Made by a program: the position numbers and the translations under genes. Positions 1 through 8,663 of a DNA stretch of 64,000 nt are shown here, piece after piece. Under the pieces are notes generated by a model, which was not told where the DNA came from, did not search any database, and saw nothing but the letters and a program-made list of their open reading frames with translations. The DNA lies in NCBI GenBank assembly GCA_947085255.1, contig CAMTVQ010000002.1, positions 248,001-312,000 on the forward strand. The letters run 5' to 3'. Numbering within the stretch: the first letter of the stretch is position 1; the number at the start of each line of letters is the position of its first letter. This DNA comes from CAMTVQ01 sp947085255. Lineage in GTDB: Bacteria; Bacteroidota; Bacteroidia; Sphingobacteriales; Sphingobacteriaceae.

Positions 1-434
1 TTGGTATTCAGTTCGTGTAGGGTACTTATCAAATTATTAAATACGATTGTATCTGGTGTAATTGTTCCATTGGCTAATAGCTCCTCAAATTGTGACCGGG
101 TAGCTGTTTTTACTATATCTCCTTCCATATAGGCAACAAGCCACCTATCGAACAATTTCACGCCAAATTCTCGCTCCACTTGCTGCATAATGTGTACTGA
201 TTTATCTATAGAACACCCACTTGCACCAGCCGCTGATTCATCAACCATCAATACAATAAACTGATTGTAATGCAACTCAAAACCAGCTTGTAATTGCTGA
301 TTGTGCGCCGTCCACTGCTTTGTAAATTGTGTAAGCAAAGCGGTAATCCCTGACAATTCATCAGTCGTAAAAGCTCGGTTGCTTTGGTATACCCAAACAC
401 GGGATGCAGGAGAAAAATTGCTGTGCTTATTCAA
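1..434 (-). CDS. Conserved small soluble protein, C-terminus cut by window edge
   Basis: The minus strand is open from position 434 to the window edge and translates to about 144 residues. It begins MNKHSNFSPASRVWVYQSNR and contains VDESAAGASGCSIDKSV. This pattern matches, from memory, a Bacteroidota-specific small-protein family (about 160 residues) that databases often label 'ABC transporter ATPase', although no Walker motifs are visible here. The real function is unknown. No ATG lies in frame before the conserved RVWVYQ segment, and a stop codon sits three codons upstream of the TTG, so TTG at 432-434 is the likely start. It lies 28 nt downstream of the CCG-domain gene on the same strand and may belong to that operon. 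Perhaps 15-20 residues are missing at the C-terminus. Confidence 0.6.
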   Translation of the reverse strand, partial: MNKHSNFSPASRVWVYQSNRAFTTDELSGITALLTQFTKQWTAHNQQLQAGFELHYNQFIVLMVDESAAGASGCSIDKSVHIMQQVEREFGVKLFDRWLVAYMEGDIVKTATRSQFEELLANGTITPDTIVFNNLISTLHELNT

Positions 435-462
435 GGTTTTCTAAATCGTTTAAATATACGCA

Positions 463-1254
463 TTACAAACCGTTAGCTCTTGCTGTAATTTCGGCAATAT
501 CCAATACTTGTACTTGTTCTTCTTTTTCGAAATGCTTTACCCCATCGCGCAGCATGGTCATACAAAAAGGGCATCCGGCAGCAATAATACTAGGATTCGT
601 GCTCAAGGCTTCTTCTACACGCTCTACATTTACATCACGTTTGCCCTTTTCGGGTTCTTTAAACATTTGTGCACCACCGGCCCCACAGCATAAGCCATTT
701 TGCTTGCAGCGTTTCATTTCTACCAAATCGGCATCTAATTGCTCTAAAGCTGCACGAGGCGCTTCATATACATTATTGGCTCTGCCTAAATAGCACGGGT
801 CGTGAAAAGTGATTTTTTTACCTTTAAAGCTTTCACCTCCCTCAGCTTTTAGCTTTCCATCGTTAATTAGTTCCTGAATCAGTTGCGTATGATGAATCAC
901 TTCATACTTGCCACCAAGCTCAGGATATTCGTTTTTTAACGTGTTAAAACAATGCGGACAACCCGTTACAATCTTTTTTACATTGTAAGCATTTAGCACT
1001 TCAATATTGGTCATTGCCATCATCTGGAACAAAAACTCATTTCCGGCACGCTTTGCAGGGTCGCCAGTACAACTTTCTTCCGTGCCAAGCACGGCATACT
1101 TCATGCCTACATGAGTAAGTATTTTGCATATATCACGAGTGATTTTTTGTGCCCGTTCATCAAAACTTCCGGCACAGCCTACCCAAAATAAAATATCTAT
1201 TGTTTCTCCTTTAGCGGCAACTTGTGCCATAGTTGGAACGTTTAATTCGCTCAT
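463..1254 (-). CDS. CCG-domain (Fe-S)-binding oxidoreductase subunit (HdrB/GlpC/LutA-like)
   Basis: This 263-residue protein has two cysteine-rich CCG domains, which bind iron-sulfur centres at the catalytic end of heterodisulfide-reductase-type enzymes. Domain 1 has C27, C62 (ESCTGDPAKR) and C99-x2-C102 (GCPHC). Domain 2 has C154, C189-C190 (CCGAGG) and C228-x2-C231 (GCPFC). Domain 1 carries a single Cys where the motif usually has a CC pair. There is no signal peptide or membrane segment, so it should be cytoplasmic. It lies 49 nt downstream of a HAD gene and just beyond the membrane/ferredoxin subunit. Together these look like a split HdrD- or GlpC-type quinone-linked oxidoreductase. The natural electron donor cannot be told from sequence. 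Confidence 0.85.
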   Translation of the reverse strand: MSELNVPTMAQVAAKGETIDILFWVGCAGSFDERAQKITRDICKILTHVGMKYAVLGTEESCTGDPAKRAGNEFLFQMMAMTNIEVLNAYNVKKIVTGCPHCFNTLKNEYPELGGKYEVIHHTQLIQELINDGKLKAEGGESFKGKKITFHDPCYLGRANNVYEAPRAALEQLDADLVEMKRCKQNGLCCGAGGAQMFKEPEKGKRDVNVERVEEALSTNPSIIAAGCPFCMTMLRDGVKHFEKEEQVQVLDIAEITARANGL

Positions 1255-1303
1255 CTTATTAGTTAATTTAGGTAATTAGGTGATTGCGTACTACTCATTT
1301 TAG

Positions 1304-1741
1304 TTAATCTTCAAACACTTGAATTTTAGCATCCTTTTCTATCAAGTTAGTAAACTTTCCAGTATACCGCGTGGCGCGCACCATGTGATTATCTATCCAG
1401 TGATAATTGCCCCCTCGAGGTTTTCCAAAAAGTATTCCGTGGTATTTAAATCCATGCTTTTTCAACCACCGCTCGGTTACATCTCTGTGCGCTTCGGTAC
1501 GTGAGGTAAAAAATGTAATAATATGTCCTTCATTAAACCAGTTGCTAATAATAGGCAATGCGTCAGAAAATAGTTCTGCATCCTCCATGCGCTCAGGTTC
1601 TTCGTTGGGTATATCCTCACAAATTGTTCCGTCTATATCTATTAAAAAATTCTTAACCTCTTCTGGTAATACTGGACTAATACGCTGTCCGTTTGCCGTT
1701 ACTTCCTGCAAAACGGGTTCTACACTAAGCCTACGCACCAT
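1304..1741 (-). CDS. Small HAD-superfamily phosphatase-like protein
   Basis: A 145-residue protein with HAD motif I at D35-I-D37-G-T, motif II in FFTSR, and a later segment FGKPRGGNYHWIDNHMV that supplies the lysine and acidic positions expected for motifs III and IV. No cap domain is apparent, so the substrate may be large or a phosphorylated sugar or protein; this is inference. The start overlaps the end of the upstream membrane/Fe-S gene by 11 nt in another frame, implying translational coupling. The CCG subunit follows. A phosphatase between two redox subunits is unexpected, and its role there is unknown. Confidence 0.75.
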   Translation of the reverse strand: MVRRLSVEPVLQEVTANGQRISPVLPEEVKNFLIDIDGTICEDIPNEEPERMEDAELFSDALPIISNWFNEGHIITFFTSRTEAHRDVTERWLKKHGFKYHGILFGKPRGGNYHWIDNHMVRATRYTGKFTNLIEKDAKIQVFED

Positions 1742-3035
1742 TTTCTGCCCAATTTAATCTGTCTGCTGGCGAAAACTGCCAAGGTGCCTGATTGTTCTCT
1801 AACTTAGTAAACATGGTGTTCCAGCTGGCTGGCGCATTCGATTCTTCCATTACCAAATAGCGACGCATATCCACAATGATAGCTAACGGGTCGATATTTA
1901 CTGGGCATGCTTCTGTACACGCATTACACGTAGTGCAAGCCCATAATTCTTCTGTAGTAATATAATCTCCTAATAATGCTTTTCCATCTTGATAAGCAGC
2001 ACCTTGTTTATCGAGATTACGCCCTACTTCCTCGATTCTATCGCGCGTATCCATCATTATTTTACGTGGAGAAAGCAGTTTACCTGTTTGATTGGCAGGG
2101 CAAACTGAAGTACACCGCCCACATTCGGTACAGCTATAAGCATCCATTAAGCTTTTCCAAGTAAGGTCTTGTACATCCTTTGCTCCAAATTTTGCCGGAC
2201 TTTCTACCACTGGTGGCACAAAAGAAGGATCGAGCATAGCTTTTACCTCGTTGGTAACCGATGCCATATTGGTAAATTTACCTTTAGCATTTAGGTTGGA
2301 GTACCATGTATTTGGAAACGCCAAGAAAATATGAAAGTGCTTAGAAAATGGTACGTAATTTAAAAATGCCAAGATACCGATGATGTGAAACCACCAACAG
2401 CTACGCTCGAGCAACTCTAATGCCGATTGCGAGGTAGGCAAAATACTAGATAGCAAAGAACTTACCGGAAACGACCCTGCTTTTACATAATGCTCGGCAC
2501 CCATGTTTTGTAACGCAGCGTCGGCAGCATTCATGGTTAAAAAAGCCGACATAAGCAGTATTTCGGTAATGAGGATGTAATTGGCATCTGATTTAGGCCA
2601 TTGAGTCATCTCTACTCCGCTAAAGCGTTTTAACTGAAGTACATTTCTACGGATTAGAAACACCACACACGCTACCAATACCAGCACCGCCAATATTTCG
2701 AACGAGCCGATTAACACATCATATAGCCCTCCTAACATTGGTGCAAAAATGCGATGGGTACCAAAAATGCCATCGATAATAATTTCTAACACTTCGGCAT
2801 TGATGATAATAAAACCCACATAAATAAATAAATGCATAATGCCAGGAACGACACGCACCATGAGTTTTGATTGCCCTAAAGCCACTAGAGCCATAGTTTT
2901 CCAGCGCTCAGCAGGGTTGTCTGTACGGTTTAGCTCGCGGCCAAGATTAATGTTTCGGGATATTTGCTTTACTCTTTTGGTGAAAAAGTAAACTGCTATA
3001 CCTGTAATAAGCGTAAAAATAAGTTGACCCACCAT
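1731..3035 (-). CDS. Membrane-anchored 2x[4Fe-4S] electron-transfer subunit (HdrC/NarI-like fusion)
   Basis: A 434-residue protein. The N-terminal 240 residues hold several hydrophobic membrane segments (about 4-22, 62-82, 105-128, 153-170, 211-235) with candidate haem-ligand histidines, as in NarI/HdrE-type quinone-facing subunits. The C-terminal part has two ferredoxin clusters: C302-x2-C305-x2-C308-x3-C312-P and C367-x2-C370-x2-C373-x3-C377-P. It probably passes electrons between the membrane quinone pool and the cytoplasmic CCG subunit encoded two genes downstream. It is the first gene of the minus-strand operon and is divergent from tRNA-Phe. The family architecture is clear; the physiological substrate is not. 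Confidence 0.85.
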   Translation of the reverse strand: MVGQLIFTLITGIAVYFFTKRVKQISRNINLGRELNRTDNPAERWKTMALVALGQSKLMVRVVPGIMHLFIYVGFIIINAEVLEIIIDGIFGTHRIFAPMLGGLYDVLIGSFEILAVLVLVACVVFLIRRNVLQLKRFSGVEMTQWPKSDANYILITEILLMSAFLTMNAADAALQNMGAEHYVKAGSFPVSSLLSSILPTSQSALELLERSCWWFHIIGILAFLNYVPFSKHFHIFLAFPNTWYSNLNAKGKFTNMASVTNEVKAMLDPSFVPPVVESPAKFGAKDVQDLTWKSLMDAYSCTECGRCTSVCPANQTGKLLSPRKIMMDTRDRIEEVGRNLDKQGAAYQDGKALLGDYITTEELWACTTCNACTEACPVNIDPLAIIVDMRRYLVMEESNAPASWNTMFTKLENNQAPWQFSPADRLNWAENGA

Positions 3036-3167
3036 AATTGGACGTTCTTTTGATTGTGGAAGAGTACGAATTTATACCGTTTTTTGAAATGGTATGCAAA
3101 AAAAATCAAATTAGAACGTTTATAAATTACTTGCTCTCTTTTATTCGGATAAATTATGAGAAATATT

Positions 3168-3197
3168 TTTGTTGAACAAAAAAAGGGCGTACATTTG
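3168..3197 (+). promoter_or_regulatory. Bacteroidota-type promoter of tRNA-Phe
   Basis: TTTG at 3168-3171 is separated by 18 nt from TACATTTG at 3190-3197, a perfect match to the Bacteroidota -7 box TAnnTTTG. Transcription would begin about 10 nt before the mature tRNA 5' end at 3214. Confidence 0.75.
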
Positions 3198-3213
3198 CCA
3201 TCCCAATAAGGAT

Positions 3214-3286
3214 GGTGATATAGCTCAGTTGGTAGAGCAAAGGACTGAAAATCCTTGTGTCGCTGGTTCGAACCCGGCTATCACCA
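3214..3286 (+). tRNA. tRNA-Phe (anticodon GAA)
   Basis: A 73-nt cloverleaf. The acceptor stem GGTGATA pairs with TATCACC. The D-arm region is AGCTCAGTTGGTAGAGC, the anticodon loop CTGAAAA gives anticodon GAA, and the T-arm contains GGTTCGAACC. The discriminator base is A. CCA is not encoded (the next bases are CAA), so the 3' end must be added by tRNA nucleotidyltransferase. It has its own promoter and terminator, so it is a single-gene transcript. Confidence 0.97.
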
Positions 3287-3294
3287 CAACACTT

Positions 3295-3331
3295 GAAGTC
3301 CTTCGCAATTTGCAAGGGACTTCTTTTTTTT
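3295..3331 (+). terminator. Rho-independent terminator of tRNA-Phe
   Basis: The stem GAAGTCC (3295-3301) pairs with GGACTTC (3317-3323), with further pairing inside (TTCGC/GCAAG), and is followed by a run of eight T. It lies 8 nt downstream of the tRNA. Confidence 0.85.
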
Positions 3332-3730
3332 CAGCACATAACGTATTGTTTATCAAGGCTATTTTTTGAAATAATTCAATCGGAACATTGGCTCGAACTT
3401 TATTTTTTTCAAGAATGAAGCTTTTTGGGAATATCGAACCAATCAGTTTAACTTTTTGCTGATTATCAGCATTTTGATAGCAACTCCTTAATTGCGAAAG
3501 CAGCTTTAATCCTTCTTTAGCTTTTCAGCACAATTATTCATTCGAAGACCCGATCTCTCTGTAAATACAAATCGCCTACAAAGCACCCCCTGCCCTGAAT
3601 TTGTTTCGGCAAAATCCCTACTGTTTCAAATGTCGTACTACGTTTCCCTTGTCTGTAGTTGTCTTGCTTTTTTATACTGCCACCAAAACAGCAACCATAG
3701 CGGTTTACAGATGTGCTATTACACTCAGAA
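3332..3730. other. About 400 nt without a convincing gene
   Basis: This lies between the tRNA terminator and the 3' end of the antiporter gene. It contains AT-rich sequence, and an open frame on the minus strand (3538-3762) that overlaps the antiporter's last codons. That frame has no recognised domain and starts inside the antiporter's end. I see no RNA gene, repeat or promoter of note. Confidence 0.5.
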
Positions 3731-5179
3731 TTATTTCTCCCTTCGCATATCGGCATTGCCAACTTTTGAATCTAGTTTCTTTTCAGGCAACACATAATTA
3801 ATAAAATCTAAAGCAGGCCCAGTCATAAGAGTAGTTACCAGTGCCATTATAACCATCATTGTAAAAACCTGAGGTGTTAACATCCCCAAATCGAAACCAA
3901 TATTAAGCACTATGAGTTCCATTAACCCTCTTGTATTCATTAATGCGCCAATCGTTAAGCTATCACGCCAATTTTGTTTTGTAAATCTAGCAGCAAAAGT
4001 ACTTCCGATAAATTTTCCTGTAATGGCTACCAAAATAATAATGCTGCACATTCCCCATTGACTAGGTGTATTAAGCAACCCTATTTGAGTACGCAAACCC
4101 GTAAGAACAAAAAACAAAGGCAACAATACTACTAGAGAAATATCTTCTACCTTTTCTATAAGTACATTTCTAAAATCTATATTTTGTGGCATAATAACAC
4201 CTGCAAGAAATGCTCCAAACAATGCATGTATTCCAATAGCTTCTGCCAAATATGCAGATGCTAGTAATGTAACAAAAAAGATTGCAACCATTGGTTTACT
4301 CAATGTATCCTGATCCAGGTAACTGCTGCAAACACGTTTTAGTAATGGTCGAATTAACTTTATCATCAATAACACAAAGGCTATTGCCAAAAGCACGGTA
4401 TAGACTGCGCTAATTACCGAACCCGCTTTTATAATTGCTATTACAGCCGCTAAAATGCACCAAGCTGTTATATCATCTACCGCTGCACAAGTAATAGCTA
4501 TTGCTCCAACACGCGTTTTTGCAAGTTGTCTTTCTTGCAAAATTCTTGCTAACACCGGAAAGGCCGTTATACTAAGTGCTATTGCTATAAAAAGAGAGAA
4601 GGAAAGAAAATCTACACCTGCTGGCGCATATGTTTGATACATAAAATAGGCTAATCCAATTCCTAAAGTAAATGGAAGAATAATGCTTGCGTGGCTGATT
4701 ATAAATGCTTCATGCGCTTTCTTCTTCAAAACTTGCAAATCGAGTTCCATGCCAATAATGAACATAAACAAGATAAGTCCAATTTGGCTAAGAAACTGGA
4801 GATTAGGCAGCGAATTTTTGGGAAATACGAATCCTGAGAACTCTGGAAAATACATTCCAATTAGCGATGGACCAAGTAGAATCCCAGCTGTAATTTCACC
4901 GATAACAGAAGGCTGTCCTATTTTTTTAAATATAGAACCTAACACCCTTGCAACTATAATAATGGTAATTATTTGTAAAATTAATATCGCAAGAGGATGA
5001 GTAATATTATGGTATAAATTGCTTTTTACTTGATCAAATTCATGCATTATAGGTTGAACCTTAATGCTTTGAACTTTATACACTTCCTGTTTTTTTCCTG
5101 ATTCTATTATCACATACATTAGAAAAGCGAAAAATCCAATAATCGTAATATAGAACAAACTATTTTTTAATTTTCTCAT
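3731..5179 (-). CDS. Cation/proton antiporter (CPA family, KefB/NapA-like)
   Basis: A 482-residue membrane protein of the Na+(K+)/H+ exchanger domain family. One N-terminal membrane segment (about 7-27) is followed by a roughly 40-residue loop, then a 12-13 segment transporter core. Visible signatures include IGQPSVIGEITAGILLGP, a transport-site-like acidic pair in AAVDDITAW, and HALFGAFLAGVIMP. It ends soon after the last membrane segment with no TrkA-N or universal-stress domain, so it is a transporter core only. Likely roles are pH or cation homeostasis; the ion cannot be assigned. It is divergent from the DoxX-like gene across a 340-nt gap. Confidence 0.88.
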   Translation of the reverse strand: MRKLKNSLFYITIIGFFAFLMYVIIESGKKQEVYKVQSIKVQPIMHEFDQVKSNLYHNITHPLAILILQIITIIIVARVLGSIFKKIGQPSVIGEITAGILLGPSLIGMYFPEFSGFVFPKNSLPNLQFLSQIGLILFMFIIGMELDLQVLKKKAHEAFIISHASIILPFTLGIGLAYFMYQTYAPAGVDFLSFSLFIAIALSITAFPVLARILQERQLAKTRVGAIAITCAAVDDITAWCILAAVIAIIKAGSVISAVYTVLLAIAFVLLMIKLIRPLLKRVCSSYLDQDTLSKPMVAIFFVTLLASAYLAEAIGIHALFGAFLAGVIMPQNIDFRNVLIEKVEDISLVVLLPLFFVLTGLRTQIGLLNTPSQWGMCSIIILVAITGKFIGSTFAARFTKQNWRDSLTIGALMNTRGLMELIVLNIGFDLGMLTPQVFTMMVIMALVTTLMTGPALDFINYVLPEKKLDSKVGNADMRREK

Positions 5180-5520
5180 TAATGTTTTTTTTGCGGCATG
5201 CTTTTACTAAAAACTTAGAAAACAAACTAATTACGGCCCCTATCCTCTATTTTGCAAGCACCCCGTTTTAGTACAGCATAAAAGTAGACTATTTTGATTT
5301 ATTCTCTAATTTATTGCCGTTGTTACGCTACTGTAACGAGGTTAATATGGAGGCGTATGTTATTTTTAGAGTAACGAAATAAAATCAGAGAGAATGAATA
5401 ATATAGAAAACTGGCATAAAGGTAGACTTGCAATAGACACAGTTTTTTGTATAATTGAAGTGCGAAACTTTCATATTAGAAATCCCGCTTACAAATATTT
5501 CACACCAAAACCCCGACATT
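5180..5520. other. Intergenic region between divergent antiporter and DoxX-like genes
   Basis: About 340 nt, AT-rich, which must hold the promoters of both neighbours. No exact TAnnTTTG box at a sensible distance was found. An inverted pair GTTACGCTACTGTAAC occurs near 5323-5338 and could form a small hairpin or operator. A 47-codon open frame (5394-5537) runs into the DoxX-like start but shows no sign of being a gene. Confidence 0.4.
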
Positions 5521-5901
5521 ATGACACAGAGAAATAAAATCATCTATTGGATTTCCACAATATGGCTTGCTTTGGGAATGCTATCAACCGCAATCGTACA
5601 GTTAATCAAACTGAAAGAAGAAGGCGAAATGATGGCACATTTGGGTTATCCACTCTATTTTTTAACTATTATCGGTATTTGGAAAATTTTGGGAGTAATC
5701 ACCGTACTCATCCCGAAGTTTCCTTTATTAAAGGAGTGGGCATATGCAGGTTTCTTTTTTGCCATGTCAGGCGCTATTTTTTCTCATTTAGCTGTAGGTG
5801 ATGGTGCAAAAGAACTCTTTGGACCTTCCCTATTATTACTACTCACTATCGTATCTTGGTATTTTAGACCTGTTGACAGAAAAACGAGTTCACTTATTTA
5901 A
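5521..5901 (+). CDS. DoxX-like family membrane protein
   Basis: A 126-residue protein with four predicted membrane segments, typical of the DoxX-like small membrane family. It begins MTQRNKIIYWISTIWLALGM. A later stretch, YFLTIIGIWKILGVITVLIP, and the ending WYFRPVDRK fit the family. The frame is open back to a TTG at 5455, but the ATG at 5521 starts directly before the first membrane segment and gives the family's usual length. It is 9 nt upstream of the DUF4256 gene, so the two are probably co-transcribed. Function unknown; some relatives are linked to quinone or redox stress. Confidence 0.8.
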   Translation: MTQRNKIIYWISTIWLALGMLSTAIVQLIKLKEEGEMMAHLGYPLYFLTIIGIWKILGVITVLIPKFPLLKEWAYAGFFFAMSGAIFSHLAVGDGAKELFGPSLLLLLTIVSWYFRPVDRKTSSLI

Positions 5902-5910
5902 TAGTTAGTT

Positions 5911-6477
5911 ATGAGTAAAAAAGAATTATCACCCAAACTACGTGAAGAACTTATCAGTATATTAAAAGCTCGTTTCGAGAAAAATATGAATCGCCATAAA
6001 GGCATTGATTGGGCTAATGTACAGGCAAAACTGGACTCTCCAACTGGCAGCGAAAAGTTGTGGTCGATCAATGAAATGGAGATAACTGGTGGCGAACCAG
6101 ATGTTATTGGTTATGATAAAAAAGCCAATGAATACCTTTTTTGTGATTGCTCAGCAGAAAGCCCTAAGGAACGCAGAAGTGTTTGTTACGACCACGAAGC
6201 GCTGGAGAAAAGGAAAGAGAATAAACCAGCAAATAGTGCTGTTGAAATGGCAGCCGATATGGGTATTGAACTTTTAACAGAAGAAGACTATCGCGAGCTG
6301 CAGAAACTAACAAACTTTGATACAAAAACGTCGAGCTGGATAAAAACGCCGGCCGCTATCCGAAAACTAGGGGGTGCTCTTTTTTGTGATTACCGTTACG
6401 GTGCTGTATTTGTGTACCACAACGGTGCAGAATCTTACTACGCCGCCAGAGGATTCCGTGGCTTGCTAAGAGTCTAA
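5911..6477 (+). CDS. DUF4256 domain-containing protein
   Basis: A 188-residue soluble protein that matches the DUF4256 family along its whole length. Recognisable segments include WSINEMEITGGEPDVIGYD, FCDCSAESPKERRSVCYD, and a C-terminal FVYHNGAESYYAARGFRG. The family has no assigned activity. No signal peptide or membrane segment is present, so it should be cytoplasmic. It lies in a short operon with the DoxX-like gene, and the next gene starts 130 nt downstream. The cysteine-containing FCDCSAE segment could bind metal, but that is speculation. Confidence 0.85.
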   Translation: MSKKELSPKLREELISILKARFEKNMNRHKGIDWANVQAKLDSPTGSEKLWSINEMEITGGEPDVIGYDKKANEYLFCDCSAESPKERRSVCYDHEALEKRKENKPANSAVEMAADMGIELLTEEDYRELQKLTNFDTKTSSWIKTPAAIRKLGGALFCDYRYGAVFVYHNGAESYYAARGFRGLLRV

Positions 6478-6607
6478 TAGCTATCAGTATTGCAGCACCT
6501 TTCGTTCATTGTCAAACGTTATCCATTTAGAATTAACAGAATAAATATCTTTATACATTTACGTGTTATAACCCAATAACGGATAAAACTTATATTTATA
6601 CCAACTC

Positions 6608-7273
6608 ATGGATAAATTTGAAAAAGAAATAAAGAAAGAGTTTCAACTTGAACGCTTGATATTGTTTAGTGATGCCGTATTTGCTATTGCCATTACATTG
6701 CTAGTAATAGAGATAAAAGTTCCGCATATAGAAACAGGCATTAATGACCAGATTGTTTTAACTGAACTCATACATCTGTTCCCGAAATTTTTTGGCTTTG
6801 TACTTAGCTTTTTTATAATTGGAATATACTGGACAGTGCATCATCGGCTTTTTAGTTATTTAATTAACTACGACAATAAGTTAATATGGCTAAATATATT
6901 GTTCCTGTTTTCAATTGCCTTAATGCCATTTACAACTGCATTGTACAGCGAATTCTATCAACCTTACTTGCATGTTCCTTATATCGTTTACACAATTAAT
7001 ATCTGCTTAATAGGCTTTTGTATTTTTCTTTTGATTAAGCATTTAGCTCATTCAAAAAATACTATTACCGCTGGTTTTAAAGATGGAAATTTCATGAAAG
7101 CATCACTCCTAAAAAGCTTAATGATGCCTACCGTTTTTTTGATTGGATTAGTAATTTCATATATTTTTCCTCCCTGGATTGGAAGAATGGCTCCTATGTT
7201 AATACCTGTATACCTTTGGATTGTAAATAAAAGGTATGCTAAAAACAGTACCGAGCTAAGTATAAAGAACTGA
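6608..7273 (+). CDS. TMEM175-family (DUF1211) potassium channel-like protein
   Basis: A 221-residue membrane protein with the family's hallmark FSD motif in the first membrane helix (F20-S21-D22 within ILFSDAVFAIAITLLVIEI) and about six membrane segments in total. Bacterial TMEM175 proteins form potassium-permeable tetramers with two hydrophobic filters instead of a classic selectivity sequence (family knowledge). Here one six-helix copy is seen, as usual in bacteria. The upstream 130 nt are AT-rich with near-matches to TAnnTTTG. The next gene follows after 10 nt and is likely co-transcribed. Confidence 0.88.
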   Translation: MDKFEKEIKKEFQLERLILFSDAVFAIAITLLVIEIKVPHIETGINDQIVLTELIHLFPKFFGFVLSFFIIGIYWTVHHRLFSYLINYDNKLIWLNILFLFSIALMPFTTALYSEFYQPYLHVPYIVYTINICLIGFCIFLLIKHLAHSKNTITAGFKDGNFMKASLLKSLMMPTVFLIGLVISYIFPPWIGRMAPMLIPVYLWIVNKRYAKNSTELSIKN

Positions 7274-7283
7274 GAATAATAGC

Positions 7284-7880
7284 ATGAACCCTAAAGTTGA
7301 TTTTTATTTTAATAAAGCCAAAAATTGGCAGGAGCAATTGGAGCAATTAAGAATAATTGTGCTCGACTGTGGGCTTACCGAAGAATTGAAATGGGGTGTT
7401 CCTTGCTACTGTTTTCCAGCCTCTGCGGGCAAACAGAAAAGCAACATTGTTTTAATACACGTATTTAAAGAATACTGCGCGCTTTTGTTTTTCAAAGGCG
7501 CTTTGTTACAAGATACACATGGAATTTTAGTTCAACAAACAGAGAATGTGCAGGCAGCGCGCCAAATTCGGTTTACCAGTGTGCTGCAAATAGTGGAGCT
7601 AGAACCTATTGTGAAAGCCCATATTTTTGAAGCCATTGAAGTGGAAAAAGCAGGCTTGAAAGTGGAATTAAAAGAAACGGCAGCATTCAAAATGCCTAAA
7701 GAGTTTCAATATAAATTGGATAAACTCCCTGCCCTAAAAGCTGCTTTTGATGCACTAACACCAGGCCGGCAAAGAGCCTACCTACTGCATTTTTCGGCAG
7801 CCAAACAATCTAAAACTAGAGAAGCACGCATTGAGAAATGCATACCGCAAATACTCGACGGAAAAGGGCTGAATGACTAG
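7284..7880 (+). CDS. DUF1801 / YdeI-OmpD-associated family protein
   Basis: A 198-residue soluble protein. The N-terminal half fits DUF1801 (VDFYFNKAKNWQEQLEQLR, then ELKWGVPCYCF and IVLIHVFKEYCALLFFKG). The C-terminal half carries the YdeI-like helical part (LDKLPALKAAFDALTPGRQR, then SKTREARIEKC). This two-part arrangement is the usual form of the family. No enzymatic motif is known. It is in line with the TMEM175-like gene (10 nt gap) and is followed by a 153-nt gap with a new promoter. Confidence 0.85.
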   Translation: MNPKVDFYFNKAKNWQEQLEQLRIIVLDCGLTEELKWGVPCYCFPASAGKQKSNIVLIHVFKEYCALLFFKGALLQDTHGILVQQTENVQAARQIRFTSVLQIVELEPIVKAHIFEAIEVEKAGLKVELKETAAFKMPKEFQYKLDKLPALKAAFDALTPGRQRAYLLHFSAAKQSKTREARIEKCIPQILDGKGLND

Positions 7881-7971
7881 TACATTCATTTTACGACCAA
7901 CGAACCATTAGTTAAGCATTGTTGCTACTCACTGGTAAAAGACACTAAAAACTACTTGTTCTAAAAAAAAG

Positions 7972-8002
7972 TTTGTGGTTTGAGTTTTATATTTTAACTT
8001 TG
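7972..8002 (+). promoter_or_regulatory. Promoter of the three-gene membrane/regulator cluster
   Basis: TTTG (7972-7975), exactly 19 nt, then TAACTTTG (7995-8002): a complete match to the Bacteroidota housekeeping promoter. Predicted start near 8009 gives a leader of about 25 nt before the ATG at 8034. Confidence 0.8.
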
Positions 8003-8033
8003 AAATACAAAGCACTTTTAAAACACAAAAATT

Positions 8034-8663
8034 ATGACAGAAAAAATAGACCCAAAACAAGAACTGAACGAGATTAGGCGGATTATGGAACGCTCTACCA
8101 GTTTCATTTCCCTAAGTGGATTATCGGGCATAAGCGCAGGAATAGTAGGTATACTCACCTATTTTTTTGTTTATTCTCGAACAAATTACCTATTTGAAGA
8201 AAACCCCAATTTTGCGACTACTACCGAAGGATTAAGCTATTTATTAAAATTACTTATTCCTACTGCATGCGCCTCCTTAGCAACGGCATTTTTGTTCGTT
8301 TTATATTTCAGTGCCCGAAATGCAAAAGCTAATAATCAGCCCTTATGGAACAAGAGTTCGAAGCAACTGGTTGCGAACCTATTTATTCCACTTATAGCTG
8401 GCGGGGCTTTTTGCATCAGTTTATTAGTTCACAGCTATTTAGATATGTTGGCACCAACCATGGTTGTTTTTTATGGATTAGCCCTACTAAATGCCAGCAA
8501 ATACACACTCGAAGAAATACGCTGGTTAGGAATTACCGAAATCTGTATTGGGTTAATAGCCTGTTTTTATACAGAATTAGGTCCATGGGCTTGGTTATTT
8601 GGGTTTGGCATTCTTAACTGTATTTGCGGTGTTGTGATGTATTTTAAACATGAGCAATCATGA
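8034..8663 (+). CDS. Conserved membrane protein of unknown function (six TM)
   Basis: A 209-residue protein with a short charged N-terminus (MTEKIDPKQELNEIRRIMER) followed by about six membrane segments. The first one reads SLSGLSGISAGIVGILTYFF. No family name is recognised with certainty. It is the first of three tightly linked genes: its stop overlaps the start of the winged-helix regulator by 4 nt (ATGA), and the DUF4153-type gene follows. This order is familiar in Bacteroidota genomes and suggests one regulated membrane module. A perfect promoter lies just upstream. Confidence 0.75.
   Translation: MTEKIDPKQELNEIRRIMERSTSFISLSGLSGISAGIVGILTYFFVYSRTNYLFEENPNFATTTEGLSYLLKLLIPTACASLATAFLFVLYFSARNAKANNQPLWNKSSKQLVANLFIPLIAGGAFCISLLVHSYLDMLAPTMVVFYGLALLNASKYTLEEIRWLGITEICIGLIACFYTELGPWAWLFGFGILNCICGVVMYFKHEQS

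Noticed and set aside
3538..3762. 74-residue minus-strand open frame with QGKRSTTFETVGILPKQ
   Set aside because: It starts inside the antiporter gene, has no promoter or recognised domain, and is Cys/Arg-rich. A degraded gene remains possible but is not supported.
5394..5537. 47-codon open frame MNNIENWHKGRLAIDTVF upstream of the DoxX-like gene
   Set aside because: It overlaps the DoxX-like start, has no family match and no clear promoter.
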